NCBI RefSeq assembly: GCF_002205795.1
Contig: NZ_NIUY01000001.1
Location: 620,001-684,000, forward strand
Reading direction: 5' to 3'
Source: Chryseobacterium sp. VAUSW3
GTDB lineage: Bacteria > Bacteroidota > Bacteroidia > Flavobacteriales > Weeksellaceae
Length of the DNA: 64,000 nt
The notes under the pieces were generated by a model, which was not told the DNA's origin, made no database searches, and was given only the letters and a program-made list of their open reading frames with translations. Positions within the stretch are counted from its first letter, which is position 1, and every line of letters begins with the position of its first letter. Positions 62,705-64,000 of this stretch are shown here, in pieces. Both the position numbers and the translations under genes were made by a program.

Positions 62705-64000
62705 TTATTGCTGTGCAGCCTGGTTATAAACCTCAATCCTGTAATCTTCGATTTTAGCATTGTCCTGAAGGCTCTTCAGCAATGCCTGACCGAACTGCTG
62801 TGAATTCTGGCTGGCTAATGCCTGGGTTACCTGCTTGATGTCTCCCGGTTGTTTGTTAAGTGTTTCAGATTTTTTTACTAAAACATAAACTCCCGTCATT
62901 CCTTCTACCGGATTTGAAACTTTACCCTTTGCAACACCAAATGCTGCACCGGCTACTTTAGGCTCCATAGCTCCGGCAATCTGAGGGCTCAACATATTCA
63001 CCTGTGCAGTTTGCTTCGCAGACCCGAACATTTTAGCGATCTGATCTAAGCTTGTTGCTTTGGCAGCGGTAATTTTATCTGAAATCTGTTTTGCTAAAAT
63101 TCTGTTTTTAACAATTGGCTCAATTTGATCACGAACAGCTTCCGGATCGGCAGTCCCCGGATCCTGAATTCCATTGAGGTAAGCTACGATTCTGTCTCCT
63201 GTACCATCAACCGTGAAGATATCAGCATCGCTTTTTTCACGTTTCTTATTAAATGCCCACGCAATAATTTCTTCGTCTTTATCCGTACCCAATCCTGGTA
63301 ACTGACCCTGGAAACGGCCAACTTCTTTTGGATTGAAGAACTGGTAATTGTTTTTCTTCGCTATATTGGCAAAATCATTAAATGTTTTACCCTGAATCTG
63401 CTGAATAAATCTTGTCGCCTTCGTATAAACCTCGCTTTCAGTTTTGTCTGAAGGTTTTATTGCTTTTACGAGGTTGGCAACTTTATAAGTCATCGCACCG
63501 GATTTCTTGTCCTCGATATTGATGATATGATAACCAAACTGTGTTTCCACAACTCCAGTGGCTCCTTTTCCATTATTCGCAAGGAAACTTAAATATTCCG
63601 GAACGAATGGCGTTGCAGGAGTTGTCCAGCCTACGCTTCCACCCTGTCCTGCAGATCCCGGATCAGAAGAATATTTCAGGAATTCTGCAAATTTAGCAGG
63701 CGTTGCTTTCAAAACAGCACCGATGGAATCTGCTAATTTTTTCGCTTCTTCTTTTGTTCTAGTCTCATTTGCACCAGCCTGATTTCCTTTATAAGAAACG
63801 AGAATATGTCTGGACAGTGTAGAGTCTGAAGGTTTTTTATCTAAAAGTTTAGATACAACATAAAAGTTCTGCTCTTTGTAAGGACCAAAAGTTGTTCCTA
63901 CTGCCGCACCTGCCACTTTATCTTTAATGGCAGCCGGCAGCTGTTCCGCTGAAAAGTAAGTTGGGTTATAAGGTAGGTCGGAATTAAGTGAAACAAACAT
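62705..64000 (-). CDS. Peptidyl-prolyl isomerase (PpiC/PpiD-SurA type), N-terminus cut off
   Basis: At least 431 residues, with the 5' end beyond the window. A parvulin domain runs at about residues 70-165 (SRHILVSYKG, FLKYSSDPGSAGQGGSVGW, VVETQFGYHIINIEDKKSG). The last ~150 residues resemble the C-terminal part of PpiD-like chaperones (DGTGDRIVAYLNGIQDP, NPVEGMTGVYVLVKK). It probably helps fold envelope proteins in the periplasm. The visible part contains no membrane helix. PpiD usually has one at the N-terminus, which is not visible here. Confidence 0.88.
   Translation of the reverse strand: MFVSLNSDLPYNPTYFSAEQLPAAIKDKVAGAAVGTTFGPYKEQNFYVVSKLLDKKPSDSTLSRHILVSYKGNQAGANETRTKEEAKKLADSIGAVLKATPAKFAEFLKYSSDPGSAGQGGSVGWTTPATPFVPEYLSFLANNGKGATGVVETQFGYHIINIEDKKSGAMTYKVANLVKAIKPSDKTESEVYTKATRFIQQIQGKTFNDFANIAKKNNYQFFNPKEVGRFQGQLPGLGTDKDEEIIAWAFNKKREKSDADIFTVDGTGDRIVAYLNGIQDPGTADPEAVRDQIEPIVKNRILAKQISDKITAAKATSLDQIAKMFGSAKQTAQVNMLSPQIAGAMEPKVAGAAFGVAKGKVSNPVEGMTGVYVLVKKSETLNKQPGDIKQVTQALASQNSQQFGQALLKSLQDNAKIEDYRIEVYNQAAQQ

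Noticed and set aside
1-64000. CRISPR arrays, tRNA or rRNA genes, insertion sequences
   Set aside because: Looked for spaced identical repeats, cloverleaf-type sequences and transposase motifs; none were seen.

Overview
The window is an AT-rich chromosomal segment of a Flavobacteriia bacterium, most likely of the Chryseobacterium/Kaistella group (Weeksellaceae). The grounds are: two proteins with type IX secretion (Por) sorting tails, Bacteroidota-type promoters (TTTG ... TAnnTTTG) in front of several genes, a CcoN-CcoO fusion, SxxK lipoproteins, bacterial HU-CCDC81 proteins, and family-typical core genes. It looks like ordinary core chromosome. I see no phage, IS, CRISPR array, tRNA or rRNA.

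Layout. 1-5.5 kb (minus): a cut-off GT-C-like membrane protein, an FkbM methyltransferase, an arginase-fold protein without its metal ligands, and a large T9SS cargo with two FISUMP-like units. 5.9-10.2 kb: topA and a divergent LytS-like histidine kinase. 10.2-16.4 kb (plus): ileS, a DksA-like regulator, two small proteins, lspA and trpS. 16.5-21.2 kb (minus): a YjjG-type nucleotidase, a 44-codon ORF, an ECF-like sigma factor, a secreted protein, metK and oxyR. 21.3-32.3 kb (plus): katA divergent from oxyR, an enoyl-CoA hydratase, a dCMP-deaminase-like protein, xerD, a NUDIX hydrolase, an RluA-type pseudouridine synthase, a three-gene polysaccharide-type module (GT4, asparagine-synthetase-like, flippase), a lipoprotein and serS.

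32.3-42.8 kb (minus) is the cbb3 oxidase locus: ccoI, then ccoS-ccoNO-ccoQ-ccoP, then ccoG-ccoH and a SafE-like membrane protein. A CRP/FNR regulator lies divergently at 42.9 kb. A 20-bp palindrome sits just upstream of the ccoS promoter, and a long terminator-like hairpin overlapping a second promoter splits ccoP from ccoG. Then come panB with a small membrane protein, a haem-binding protein, an Ig-like lipoprotein, a serine hydrolase, a 2-hydroxyacid dehydrogenase, an acyl-CoA thioesterase and a membrane HU-CCDC81 protein. At 50.6-53.7 kb are a small T9SS cargo and a TonB receptor behind a TPP riboswitch, which makes it a probable thiamine importer. A WG-repeat protein, a DUF2752 protein, an LRR protein and a 750-bp gene-poor stretch with an 11-bp tandem repeat follow. 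The window closes with aconitase and a minus-strand unit (MCE protein, two Fe-S electron-transfer proteins, a conserved unknown) and a truncated PpiC/SurA-type isomerase.

The items most worth following are: IleRS carrying GIHH in place of the HIGH signature (the GXHH arrangement linked to extreme mupirocin resistance); the thiamine riboswitch with a visible alternative pairing; the candidate operator and internal terminator/promoter in the cbb3 cluster; and a DUF2752 gene whose reading frame extends upstream without a normal start codon. I did not find a clearly new multi-gene defence or mobile system.
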